DNA from: an uncultured Mycoplasmatota bacterium
GTDB lineage: Bacteria > Bacillota_I > Bacilli_A > RF39 > UBA660
Assembly (NCBI GenBank): GCA_900544625.1
Contig: UQVR01000012.1
Span: 1-34,653 of the forward strand
Direction of reading: 5' to 3'
DNA: 34,653 nucleotides
Shown in pieces: positions 22,477 through 30,162 of the stretch. Position 1 is the stretch's first letter; every line of letters begins with the position of its first letter. The notes beneath the pieces were generated by a model, which had not been told where the DNA came from, did not search any database, and worked only from the letters and a program-made list of their open reading frames with translations. Position numbers and translations under genes: made by a program.

Positions 22477-24486
22477 TTATTTTGTAACTATAATTAATTC
22501 ATGCAAAGCTCTAGTCATTGCAACATAAAGAAGTTTCATTTCAAGCATATTATTTCTATCAAAATCCATATCTATAACTATACAACAGTCAAACTCTAAG
22601 CCTTTAGATAAATAACTTGTAATAACACTTACTCCAGAAACATTTATATCTTCAACATACTTTTCAATAGATTTTTTGCTTTTACAAATAACAGCAATAT
22701 TGCTATATCCACTTTTCTTCAAAGTATCTATTTTTTCAAGTAAATTGATTATATTATATTTAATAAACGATACTTCAGGTCCATGTCTTAAAAATGATTG
22801 GGCCATTCCAAATCCATACATACCAGATACCTTATTAGCAGCAGCCATAATTTCACATGTTGTACGATAACTTTTATCGAGGAACAAAATATTAATATCA
22901 TTATTATAAATAATACTTTTAACATCTTCCCAATTATCAATTGACTGATAAGAATAAATAGATTGTGCTAAATCTCCGAATATACTAAATGTAGCATTTT
23001 TAAATAATTTCTTTATTACAAAATAATGAAATAAACTAAAGTCCTGAGCCTCATCTAATACAACATGAATATATTTATCATTACCTTTATAGCCATAAAA
23101 TCTCAAATTAATATATACTAAAGCTGCTAGATCCTCATAACCTAAAGTTTTCTTATTTATTTTTTTTATATCCTCTTCTTTATTTAGCGGATAATTACTA
23201 TATTTATCAAAAACACTTATAAAATTACGATATATTGATAAAGGTTTTAAAGTATAATCCTTAAAGTAATCTTTTAATAAACTATCAATATTTTTTATCT
23301 TTTTATTAAATCCTTCAGTTACATCTAATATTTCTTTTTTTCTTTTTTCATCATTACTTGTTAAATATTCTTCTCTATAAATATTCCAATAATTATTCTT
23401 TATGACATCTTCATGTTTTTTAATATAGCTTTTTGCATATTTTATAAATTCATTTATTCTTTCTACAATTCCTAAAGTTTTTTTATTAATAAATTTCTCT
23501 ATTACATCTTCTTTAAAAAGAGTATAATTCATAAGTTTAATTGGACCATGAACAATACTTTCTTCTAAATCATTAATATATTCGTCCACAATATCTTTAT
23601 ATAACAAAGAAGACTTAAATTTAATAATACTTGTATCCATTCCCTCTAAAACATTTTCTAATACTTCAGATTGATCTATTATATTTATTTTTTCTTTTAA
23701 ATAATTGTTGACAATATCTAAAAAAGTATATTGACTGACATTAAATACATCTAAGTCCGGCAAAACACTAGAAATATATTTCATAAAATAACTATTAGGT
23801 CCAATTACCAAAAAAGCATCTTCATTATATTTTTTTTGTTCATTATATACTAAATATGCAATTCGATGTAATGCAACAGTAGTTTTACCTGAACCGGCTG
23901 CCCCTTGAATAATATTATTTTCATTTAATGGCTTTCTAATTATGGCATTTTGTTCACTTTGAATGGTTGAAACAATATTTTTTAATCTTTTATCAATATT
24001 ATTTTCTAAAAATGGTTTTAATAATTCATCATTTGATATTGTATTAACATCTTGAAAATTTATTAGTTTTCCATTTTCAATTGTATATTGTCTTTTTAAA
24101 TTTAAAATACCTTTTTCTAATCCTGCTGGTGAAGTAAATTGAGCTTTTCCAACATCAGAATCATAATAAAGAGTGGAAATCGGAGCTCTCCAGTCCACAG
24201 TTATGGCATTACCATCCTCATCAAGAACCCCGACTTTACTAATATAACAAATCAAATTTTCATCATTATTATTTTGAAAATCAATTCTTCCAAAAAATGG
24301 ATTATTAATAGTTTTCTTTAACATCGCTAATTTATTATTATATTGATCAATTAGTGATGAATATAACAAAGGATTTTTCTTATGTTCTTTAATTGCATTT
24401 TGAATCTTTATTTCATATTCGTGTGTTAAATCTTTATAAGTACTTTTAATTTCTTCTAACTTTTTTACTTCATTATCAAATTCCAT
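22477..24486 (-). CDS. helD: HelD-type UvrD-like helicase/RNA polymerase recycling factor
   Basis: The protein has 669 residues. An N-terminal coiled-coil region (residues ~1-60) is followed by VDWRAPISTLYY, Walker A GAAGSGKTTVALHRIAYL, Walker B HVVLDEAQDFS, GDLAQSIYSYQ and C-terminal LYVAMTRALHEL. This order fits HelD, which in Bacillus releases stalled RNA polymerase and whose mycobacterial relative HelR protects against rifampicin. It is shorter than B. subtilis HelD (~774). Its ATG overlaps the stop of the ABC permease gene, so it is the fourth gene of the exporter operon. That pairing is unusual and suggests a joint stress or drug response, which is inference. Confidence 0.85.
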   Translation of the reverse strand: MEFDNEVKKLEEIKSTYKDLTHEYEIKIQNAIKEHKKNPLLYSSLIDQYNNKLAMLKKTINNPFFGRIDFQNNNDENLICYISKVGVLDEDGNAITVDWRAPISTLYYDSDVGKAQFTSPAGLEKGILNLKRQYTIENGKLINFQDVNTISNDELLKPFLENNIDKRLKNIVSTIQSEQNAIIRKPLNENNIIQGAAGSGKTTVALHRIAYLVYNEQKKYNEDAFLVIGPNSYFMKYISSVLPDLDVFNVSQYTFLDIVNNYLKEKINIIDQSEVLENVLEGMDTSIIKFKSSLLYKDIVDEYINDLEESIVHGPIKLMNYTLFKEDVIEKFINKKTLGIVERINEFIKYAKSYIKKHEDVIKNNYWNIYREEYLTSNDEKRKKEILDVTEGFNKKIKNIDSLLKDYFKDYTLKPLSIYRNFISVFDKYSNYPLNKEEDIKKINKKTLGYEDLAALVYINLRFYGYKGNDKYIHVVLDEAQDFSLFHYFVIKKLFKNATFSIFGDLAQSIYSYQSIDNWEDVKSIIYNNDINILFLDKSYRTTCEIMAAANKVSGMYGFGMAQSFLRHGPEVSFIKYNIINLLEKIDTLKKSGYSNIAVICKSKKSIEKYVEDINVSGVSVITSYLSKGLEFDCCIVIDMDFDRNNMLEMKLLYVAMTRALHELIIVTK

Positions 24487-25262
24487 TAACTACCAGCTCC
24501 TTCATAATTTTTAATACATTTTTTAAATAATAAAACTGATATAACAAAAATTATCAAAGTATATAATGGACTTATTAAAAACCAAATATTATTACTTTTT
24601 CCTAAAATAAATTTTAAAGGATAAAAATTTACACAAGCCAGAGGCACTAAAAATGTAAATAATAACAAAACTTCCTTTTTAAACATATCCATTGGATATT
24701 GACCAAATTCTTTACTACCATCAGTAAATATATTCATAAACTCCAAACCTTCAATAGTTTTAAAACAAAAACAAGCTGAAAATATAAAAATTGATGTATA
24801 AATTAAAGCGCTAAATAAAAGTAAACTAAACATATAAAGATATCCTAGAATACTTGTGTTATAATCTAAATTTACAACCCCAATAATAAACAAAATTAAG
24901 CTTGCAATCACTCTACTTATTTTAGTAAATTCCAAATTACTTCCAAACACTGACATAAATATACTTCGTGGTCTAATTAATAATATGTCTAAGGTACCAT
25001 TTTTAATTAATTCTGAAAATTTATCAAAGCCCCTAGCAAATGTTTCTGCAAGACTAAAGCCAAATTGAACTATAGCAATTGCTATAATAACCTCATAAAT
25101 ATTATAGTTATTTAAAAATTTAAATTTATCCATCAAAATTACAACCGTAAAAGAACTTAAGCTAACCGTTATAAGCTGTGAAATTAAAGTCATAATAAAT
25201 GAGGACTTATATTCAAGCTCACTTTTTAAATACATTGAAATATATTTTAATACTAATCTCAT
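24486..25262 (-). CDS. ABC-2 family transporter permease
   Basis: The protein has 258 residues with about six hydrophobic segments and no soluble domain. It has the layout of ABC-2/DUF990-type permeases: an N-terminal amphipathic stretch (LKYISMYLKSELEYKSSF) and the cytoplasmic motif DKFSELIKNGTLDILLIRP, in which NG(T/S)LDxxLxRP is characteristic. It pairs with the permease at 25264 to form a heterodimeric channel driven by the ATPase at 26061. It starts one base after the previous stop. The substrate is unknown; exporters of this class carry lipids, peptides or drugs. Confidence 0.85.
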   Translation of the reverse strand: MRLVLKYISMYLKSELEYKSSFIMTLISQLITVSLSSFTVVILMDKFKFLNNYNIYEVIIAIAIVQFGFSLAETFARGFDKFSELIKNGTLDILLIRPRSIFMSVFGSNLEFTKISRVIASLILFIIGVVNLDYNTSILGYLYMFSLLLFSALIYTSIFIFSACFCFKTIEGLEFMNIFTDGSKEFGQYPMDMFKKEVLLLFTFLVPLACVNFYPLKFILGKSNNIWFLISPLYTLIIFVISVLLFKKCIKNYEGAGS

Positions 25263-25263
25263 A

Positions 25264-26064
25264 CTACCCCCCTTGTATAAATACCTTTCTTAAAGATTTT
25301 TTTACGATTAAGTTTCCTATAAAAACTAATATTAATATCCAAATTAATTGGATAAAAATTGAATAGCTTCCTTCAAGAATACCAATATTTCCAGAATAAA
25401 TTCTATATGGTAAATCACTTATAAATCTAAATGGCAAAAAGTAAGTACTTTTTTGTATAAATGCAGGTAACATTACAACAGGTACTAAACTTCCAGCTAG
25501 AAAATCCATTATCGTAGTTAATATACTTCCTATTCCAGATGCATTGTAGGTATAAAAACCAATAGTATAAATAAGTAAATTTAATGCTGAAACTAAGAAA
25601 GTGCCTAAAATAAATGTAATAATAAATAAGAAAAAACTTGCAAAACTATATGGCAAAGGTAAATTATAAGGTTCTGGTAATAGAAAAGCTAAAATCATAA
25701 CTGGCAAAAATTTTAAAATACCATTTGATACCCTTTTAGTAATTACTTTTACATACCACCAATAATAAAGATTATAAGGTCTTACAATTTCATACGCAAC
25801 ACTCCCATTTTTTATAGCATCTGTTATTTCTGGAAAAGCAAATCTAACTCCTAGAAATGATAAAAATGCTTGATAAAGCCAAAGATAAGCTATAGTTTCT
25901 TTTAAACTTATTCCCACATCAACACCTGAAGAAAAAAAGGCAGTATAAATAAATAACATCATAAATCCCCAGAAAAATTGAGTTGCGATACCTGCTAAAG
26001 CTGAAGCTCTATATTGAAAAATAGTCATTAGTCTTAATTTAAAATATTTTATATAAAGACTCAT
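25264..26064 (-). CDS. ABC-2 family transporter permease
   Basis: The protein has 266 residues with six hydrophobic segments. The N-terminal YIKYFKLRLMTIFQYRASALAGIATQFFWGF and the loop EITDAIKNGSVAYEIVRPYNLY match the same permease class as its partner at 24486. Its ATG overlaps the ATPase stop by 4 bases, so the products are made together. Substrate unknown. Confidence 0.85.
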   Translation of the reverse strand: MSLYIKYFKLRLMTIFQYRASALAGIATQFFWGFMMLFIYTAFFSSGVDVGISLKETIAYLWLYQAFLSFLGVRFAFPEITDAIKNGSVAYEIVRPYNLYYWWYVKVITKRVSNGILKFLPVMILAFLLPEPYNLPLPYSFASFFLFIITFILGTFLVSALNLLIYTIGFYTYNASGIGSILTTIMDFLAGSLVPVVMLPAFIQKSTYFLPFRFISDLPYRIYSGNIGILEGSYSIFIQLIWILILVFIGNLIVKKSLRKVFIQGG

Positions 26065-27044
26065 AAACCTAACTCTTGATATAAATCATAAATTATATCA
26101 TCAATTCCTTTTTCAATTATATTTACATCTTTTATTTCACAAACTTTTGAGTATTCCAAAGTTATAGATGAAACACTAATCTTTTTTGTATCAATTAAAA
26201 TTCTAACAACATCTTTTTCTTTATTAATAATTTTGGTATTTTTAATATCAGGTATTTTTTGTAAATCACTATAGAAAATTTCAACAATTTTGTTTTTAGT
26301 ATATTTTTCTTTAATATCTTTTATATCCCCATCATAAAGTTTTTTACCTTTACCAATAATAATTAATCGATTTGCTAAAGATTCAATATCTCTCATATCA
26401 TGGGTTGTAAGAATTATAGTTACATTTTTCTTTTTATTAATATCTTTAATAAAGTTTCTTACAATTACTTTACTAACAGCGTCCAAACCAATCGTTGGTT
26501 CATCTAAAAATAATATTTTAGGATTATGTAAAAGTGATGCCACTAATTCACATTTCATCCTTTCCCCAAGACTTAATTGTCTAACAGGTTTCTTAATTAT
26601 TTCTTCAAGATGCAAAATACTTACTAATTCATTTTTATTATTTTCATATAATTTATCTGGTATCTTATAAATTTCTTTTAATAAATCAAATGAATCTTCT
26701 GCAGGTATGTCCCACCAAAGCTGACTTTTTTGACCAAACACAACTCCAATATTTTTGACATATTTTACTCTTTCTTCACTTGGATTCATTCCTAAAACTT
26801 TAATATTTCCACTATCTGGTTTAAGTATCCCAGTTAACATTTTAATAGTTGTACTTTTACCAGCACCATTGGGTCCAATAAGGCCAACAATTTCACCTTT
26901 TTTTAATTCAAAAGAAATATCGTCTACAGCTTTTACTTCATTATATTCTTTTTTTATAAAAGATTTAAAAGCATTCTTAAGACCACTATTTCTTACTGCA
27001 ACCTTATATGTTTTTGTAAGATTGCTTACTTTTAATATGTTCAT
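26061..27044 (-). CDS. ABC transporter ATP-binding protein
   Basis: The protein has 327 residues. Walker A GLIGPNGAGKSTTIKML, Q-loop VVFGQKSQLWWDIP, signature LSLGERMKCELVASLLHNP, Walker B ILFLDEPTIGLD and switch His TTHDM are all intact. The FGQKSQLWWDIP stretch is typical of ATPases that serve DUF990-type permease pairs. The last ~90 residues form an accessory domain. ATG 27044 follows an AGGAGGTG site. It is the first gene of the exporter-HelD operon, behind a leader that contains a terminator-like hairpin. Confidence 0.92.
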   Translation of the reverse strand: MNILKVSNLTKTYKVAVRNSGLKNAFKSFIKKEYNEVKAVDDISFELKKGEIVGLIGPNGAGKSTTIKMLTGILKPDSGNIKVLGMNPSEERVKYVKNIGVVFGQKSQLWWDIPAEDSFDLLKEIYKIPDKLYENNKNELVSILHLEEIIKKPVRQLSLGERMKCELVASLLHNPKILFLDEPTIGLDAVSKVIVRNFIKDINKKKNVTIILTTHDMRDIESLANRLIIIGKGKKLYDGDIKDIKEKYTKNKIVEIFYSDLQKIPDIKNTKIINKEKDVVRILIDTKKISVSSITLEYSKVCEIKDVNIIEKGIDDIIYDLYQELGL

Positions 27045-27054
27045 CTACACCTCC

Positions 27055-27138
27055 TTAACACGCAAAAAAAGTCATTATTACTTAGATACCATATAATAAA
27101 ATGACTTTAATCTTTAAAAACAATTCCTTTCGCGTTAA
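27055..27138 (-). promoter_or_regulatory. Structured leader with terminator-like hairpin before the exporter operon
   Basis: The leader RNA carries AAAGTCATT (27108-27100) pairing with AATGACTTT (27076-27068), continued by more Us, directly before the AGGAGG site: a possible attenuator. The extreme 5' end, TTAACGCG (27138-27131), can pair with GCGTGTTAA (27063-27055), next to the ribosome site, with one G-U pair. A weak 13-codon TTG frame lies in the loop region. No ligand-binding RNA family is recognised. Confidence 0.45.
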
Positions 27139-27142
27139 GACA

Positions 27143-27171
27143 AATATATCAAACAATATTTCTTTTGGCAA
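27143..27171 (-). promoter_or_regulatory. Promoter of the exporter-HelD operon
   Basis: On the minus strand, TTGCCA (27166-27171) and TATATT (27143-27148) are separated by 17 bases. The start near 27136 falls at the beginning of the structured leader. Confidence 0.7.
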
Positions 27172-27189
27172 GTAAAATATTAAATTTTA

Positions 27190-27243
27190 TTAAAATTTAA
27201 TTAAAACTAAACCATAAGCACCTAATTGTTTATATTCTTTCAT
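27190..27243 (-). other. 17-codon open frame, possible Nudix N-terminal remnant
   Basis: An ATG frame (MKEYKQLGAYGLVLIKF) has a GAGG site 5 bases upstream. The start resembles the first strand of some Nudix proteins, so it may be the stub of a lost gene. It stops just before the exporter promoter. A short real peptide cannot be excluded. Confidence 0.25.
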
Positions 27244-27264
27244 ATATACCTCATTTAAAACTAT

Positions 27265-27308
27265 TAAAAAATAGATAATTCGTATAACATCTACATATTA
27301 TCTATTTT
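27265..27308 (-). terminator. Intrinsic terminator after alaS
   Basis: The minus-strand RNA forms AAAATAGATAAT/ATTATCTATTTT with an 18-base loop, followed by TTTAATAG. It lies 8 bases past the alaS stop codon. Confidence 0.7.
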
Positions 27309-27315
27309 AAATAAA

Positions 27316-29058
27316 TTATTTTTCTTCTAAAATTGCTTTAATTCTTCTAACACCAGCACTAGACGCTTCTTCTTTCTTAATTTTAAAATGTCCCAGTTCA
27401 CTAGTATTTTTAACATGTGGACCACCACATAACTCTTTAGAAACATCACCAATAGAATAAACAGTAACTATATCTGGATATTTTTCAATAAACATACATT
27501 CTGCCCCACTTTTAATAGCATCTTCTTTTTTCATTTCCTGAACACGAACATCTAGGCCTTCATTAATCCATTCATTTACTAAATCTTCAGTTTTTTGTTT
27601 TTCTTCATCACTTAATTTATGATCACAACTAAAGTCAAAGCGCATTCTTTCATCAGTAATATTACTTCCTTTTTGATGAACATCATGACCCACCACAACT
27701 TTTAAAGCAGCATTAAGTAAATGAGTTGCGGTATGATATTTAGTTTCAATTTCGCTATTTCCAGCAAGTCCTCCCTTAAATTTTCCAGCAGAAGCAGTTC
27801 TTGATAACTCTTGATGTGCTTTAAATTTTTCTTGAAAACCTTTAACATCAACTTTTATTCCTGCATCATGAGCAAGTTCTTCAGTTAACTCAATTGGAAA
27901 ACCATAAGTATCATATAAATGGAATGCTACATCTCCATCAATATCTTTATTACTTACTTTAGCAAATTCTCTTAAACCTTTTTCTAAAGTTCTATTAAAT
28001 TTTTCTTTTTCGTTTTTCAAAACTTCTAAAACAACAGCTTCATTACTATCAAGTTCACTATAATATTTTTTATATTTAGAAATAAGTAATCTAGCTATTT
28101 GTTCTTCCCAATTACTATTTATATCAATATTTAATTTTTTAGCATGTCTTATTGCTCTTCTTATTAATCTTCTTAAAATGTAACCTTGATCAGTATTACT
28201 TGGTTTAATTCCTACTGGATCAGCACTAATAAATACCGCAGTTCTAATGTGATCAGCAATAATTCTCATACTTTCTTCATTACCTTCATATGGCAAATTA
28301 GAAATATTACTAATCAAATCGATTACATCATTCCATATACTTGATTTATAATTATCATTTACGCCTTCAAGAATCGCTGTTACTCTTTCAACCCCCATTC
28401 CTGTATCAACATTTTTCTTAGGAAGTTCTGTAACATTACCATCATCATCTTTAAAATATTGCATAAATACATTATTCCAAATTTCAACCCATCTTTCATC
28501 TTCAGGATCAAAGTTTTTAGGAATTTCATCATTACTTCTAAAATAAAATATTTCTGTATCGGGGCCACATGGACCAGATGCCCCAGCTATCCAGAAATTA
28601 TCTTCAACAGTCCTAGCTATTCTTTCTTTTTTTATGCCTAAACTAAGCCATTTATTATAACTTACTTCATCAAAAGGAATTAATTCATTACCAGCAAAAA
28701 CTGTAACTGCTAATCTTTCTACAGGAATATTTAAATATTCAGTTAAAAATTCAAAACTCCATGCAATACTTTCATCTTTAAAATAATCACCTAAAGACCA
28801 ATTACCTAACATTTCAAAAAAAGTATGGTGGGTAGTATCTCCGATAGAATCTAAATCATTAGTTCTAATACATTTTTGATAATCACATAATCTTGTACCA
28901 TAAGGGTGAGGCTCTCCCATCAAATATGGTATTAAAGGTTGCATACCAGCAGTATTAAATAACACAGATGGATCATTTTCAGGAACTACTGGTGCACTTG
29001 GTATTTGTTTATGTCCTTTACTTATAAAAAAGTTAATAAATAAATCTTTTATATTCAT
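27316..29058 (-). CDS. alaS: Alanyl-tRNA synthetase, short form lacking the C-Ala domain
   Basis: The protein has 580 residues against ~870-880 for usual bacterial AlaRS. The class II core is complete: motif 1 FNTAGMQPLIPYLMG, motif 2 region RTNDLDSIGDTTHHTFFEMLGNWS, and motif 3 within NVDTGMGVERV. The editing domain carries HTATH and CGGPH zinc residues. The protein ends right after editing (RRIKAILEEK), so the oligomerisation and tRNA-elbow-binding C-Ala domain is absent. The end is followed at once by a terminator, so this is not a window artefact. ATG 29058 overlaps the kinase-like gene's stop (ATGA). The operon is under an alanine T-box. Whether it is the only AlaRS in the genome is unknown. 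Confidence 0.92.
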   Translation of the reverse strand: MNIKDLFINFFISKGHKQIPSAPVVPENDPSVLFNTAGMQPLIPYLMGEPHPYGTRLCDYQKCIRTNDLDSIGDTTHHTFFEMLGNWSLGDYFKDESIAWSFEFLTEYLNIPVERLAVTVFAGNELIPFDEVSYNKWLSLGIKKERIARTVEDNFWIAGASGPCGPDTEIFYFRSNDEIPKNFDPEDERWVEIWNNVFMQYFKDDDGNVTELPKKNVDTGMGVERVTAILEGVNDNYKSSIWNDVIDLISNISNLPYEGNEESMRIIADHIRTAVFISADPVGIKPSNTDQGYILRRLIRRAIRHAKKLNIDINSNWEEQIARLLISKYKKYYSELDSNEAVVLEVLKNEKEKFNRTLEKGLREFAKVSNKDIDGDVAFHLYDTYGFPIELTEELAHDAGIKVDVKGFQEKFKAHQELSRTASAGKFKGGLAGNSEIETKYHTATHLLNAALKVVVGHDVHQKGSNITDERMRFDFSCDHKLSDEEKQKTEDLVNEWINEGLDVRVQEMKKEDAIKSGAECMFIEKYPDIVTVYSIGDVSKELCGGPHVKNTSELGHFKIKKEEASSAGVRRIKAILEEK

Positions 29059-29579
29059 TTTAATTCCTCCAACATTTTAAATACTTTTTCTTTTGTTTTA
29101 GCTAAATCATCATTAGCAATTATATAATCAAATTCATCGTAATTTTCAAGCGCTCTTTCTGTAATGTCACTTTGTTCTTCGATAGTAAGTTTACTCGGAG
29201 CAAAATTATTTATCACAAGAATACTTGTAACATCATCAAAATTTTCTTTCATATCTTCAAATTCCAAAGGCATTCTTGCATCACTAATTATTACAACATC
29301 AGCAAAATCTTCATATAATGAAATATCTTCAATCATTCTCTTAGTTAAAAATCTTTCATCATAACTTCTAACTTTAGCACCAAAAGTTTGTAAAAATCTT
29401 CTAGGCTTATTTTGACTTATTCCATCCCAATCAGTTAGTTCTTTAGCAAACAATTTAATATATTTACTAAATTCAGTTGTTACACATTTCTTTAATTTGT
29501 AAATATAAAATTCTTCAATCATTTTAGCAACTTCATTTTTGCCACTTCCACTTTTTCCACCAACAACAAATATTTTCAT
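29055..29579 (-). CDS. P-loop nucleotide/nucleoside kinase-like protein
   Basis: The protein has 174 residues from an ATG at 29579 preceded by GAAAGGATTGAT; the longer frame would start inside the T-box terminator. It opens MKIFVVGGKSGSGKNEVAK, a Walker A loop at residues ~6-14. Later VVIISDARMPLEFEDM offers a Walker-B-like strand and acidic residues, and SDITERALENYDEFDYIIAND is a lid-like segment. The layout recalls deoxynucleotide monophosphate kinases and dephospho-CoA kinases. The substrate is unknown. It is the first gene behind the alanine T-box and overlaps alaS, so it responds to alanine-tRNA charging. Confidence 0.7.
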   Translation of the reverse strand: MKIFVVGGKSGSGKNEVAKMIEEFYIYKLKKCVTTEFSKYIKLFAKELTDWDGISQNKPRRFLQTFGAKVRSYDERFLTKRMIEDISLYEDFADVVIISDARMPLEFEDMKENFDDVTSILVINNFAPSKLTIEEQSDITERALENYDEFDYIIANDDLAKTKEKVFKMLEELK

Positions 29580-29601
29580 ATAATCAATCCTTTCAAAAAA
29601 T

Positions 29602-29783
29602 AAAAAAGAATGGTCCAAAAGGAGTCATAAATGACGGTACCATCCTTTAATTAACTTAATTCTGATAACGGAACAACCCGATTAATCTCTGTAAGCAGCA
29701 ATTATTTAAACGTTCTATTAGTTTCCATCAACCACTAACTTTCTATAAGAATCTTTAAATAACATCTCACATCAACGATTACA
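29602..29783 (-). promoter_or_regulatory. T-box leader, alanine-specific (GCU specifier)
   Basis: The T-box core AAAGGATGGTACCGTC is at 29648-29633, with UGGU to pair with the tRNA end. Stem I is bounded by TAATC (29781-29777) and GATTA (29687-29683). Its distal hairpin is TTAGT, loop GGTTGATGGAA, ACTAA. The specifier position reads GCU at 29699-29697, an alanine codon followed by a purine, which fits the alaS gene downstream. A stem III (CGG/CCG) follows. The terminator pairs AGGATGGT with ACCATTCT and ends in TTTTTTA at about 29602. Uncharged tRNA-Ala should favour the antiterminator and raise expression of the kinase-like gene and alaS. Confidence 0.88.
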
Positions 29784-29789
29784 TTTATT

Positions 29790-29818
29790 AATATACACAC
29801 ATTTTTTAATCTTGTCAA
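29790..29818 (-). promoter_or_regulatory. Promoter of the T-box/alaS operon
   Basis: On the minus strand, TTGACA (29813-29818) and TATATT (29790-29795) are separated by 17 bases, with the start near 29783 at the foot of stem I. Confidence 0.8.
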
Positions 29819-29823
29819 GTAAA

Positions 29824-29965
29824 TTGATATTTATTAAATCTGTATTAATATGTATCTAGCAAAGCATTTTGCATAAAATAAAATGGAACATCCAATTTAA
29901 CATGTTGGATGTTATCACATTAGTGGATGCATCTAAATTAACACGGTTGATTTAGATGTTTTTAT
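29824..29965 (+). ncRNA. Possible antisense RNA overlapping the 3' end of the small peptide mRNA
   Basis: On the plus strand, TTGATA (29824-29829), a 16-base spacer and TAATAT (29846-29851) form a modest promoter. About 75 bases further, CATCTAAAT/ATTTAGATG (29930-29958) is a hairpin followed by TTTTTATTT, a good plus-strand terminator. An RNA of ~105 bases would be complementary to the tail of the peptide mRNA, which appears to end at a second hairpin (29888-29912). The arrangement resembles the txpA/ratA type I system. The promoter is weak by eye. Confidence 0.35.
29875..29912 (-). terminator. Terminator of the small peptide mRNA
   Basis: The minus-strand RNA forms ACATCCAA/TTGGATGT (29912-29888) and then TCCATTTTATTTT. 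It lies about 60 bases beyond the peptide stop codon. Confidence 0.5.
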
Positions 29966-29969
29966 TTCT

Positions 29970-30044
29970 CTACTTTAGTAGCAAAACTAGATAAAACAGA
30001 ATAACAATCAACCATAACCCGATGATAATTCCATCTTTAGTCAT
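29970..30044 (-). CDS. 24-residue hydrophobic membrane peptide (type I toxin-like)
   Basis: A frame of 24 residues starts MTKDGIIIGLW and ends LVLLLK. After four polar residues, about 18 hydrophobic residues form a single membrane helix closed by a Lys. It has a perfect AGGAGG site (30053-30058), 8 bases before the ATG, its own promoter and a terminator, so it is a real, isolated transcription unit. A 12-codon frame (MEYLVDWVLPSN, 30103-30065) lies upstream, starting almost at the predicted transcript start. Size, topology and the possible convergent antisense RNA suggest a type I toxin; a small membrane-protein regulator is the alternative. Confidence 0.6.
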   Translation of the reverse strand: MTKDGIIIGLWLIVILFYLVLLLK

Positions 30045-30064
30045 GTCTCAAACCTCCTATATAA

Positions 30065-30103
30065 TTAATTAGAAGGTAGCACCCAATCAACTAGATATTC
30101 CAT
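30065..30103 (-). other. 12-codon leaderless upstream ORF
   Basis: The predicted transcript start (~30104) falls next to an ATG that opens MEYLVDWVLPSN and stops just before the AGGAGG of the membrane peptide. It may couple or dampen translation of that peptide. This depends entirely on the start site. Confidence 0.3.
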
Positions 30104-30110
30104 AAAAATC

Positions 30111-30139
30111 ATTTTAACACTAGCCGTCATAAAAAGCAA
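30111..30139 (-). promoter_or_regulatory. Promoter of the small membrane peptide
   Basis: On the minus strand, TTGCTT (30134-30139), 17 bases and TAAAAT (30111-30116), preceded by TGT (extended -10). The -35 is part of the terminator stem of the AI-2E family gene. Confidence 0.55.
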
Positions 30140-30162
30140 TATGTTTTATCACATTGCTTTTT
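30131..30162 (-). terminator. Intrinsic terminator after the AI-2E family gene
   Basis: AAAAAGCAAT and ATTGCTTTTT form a 10-bp stem with a 12-base loop, overlapping the stop codon at 30149. Confidence 0.75.

Noticed and set aside
28380..28568. 62-codon minus-strand frame inside alaS
   Set aside because: It lies within the conserved catalytic region of alaS in another frame.
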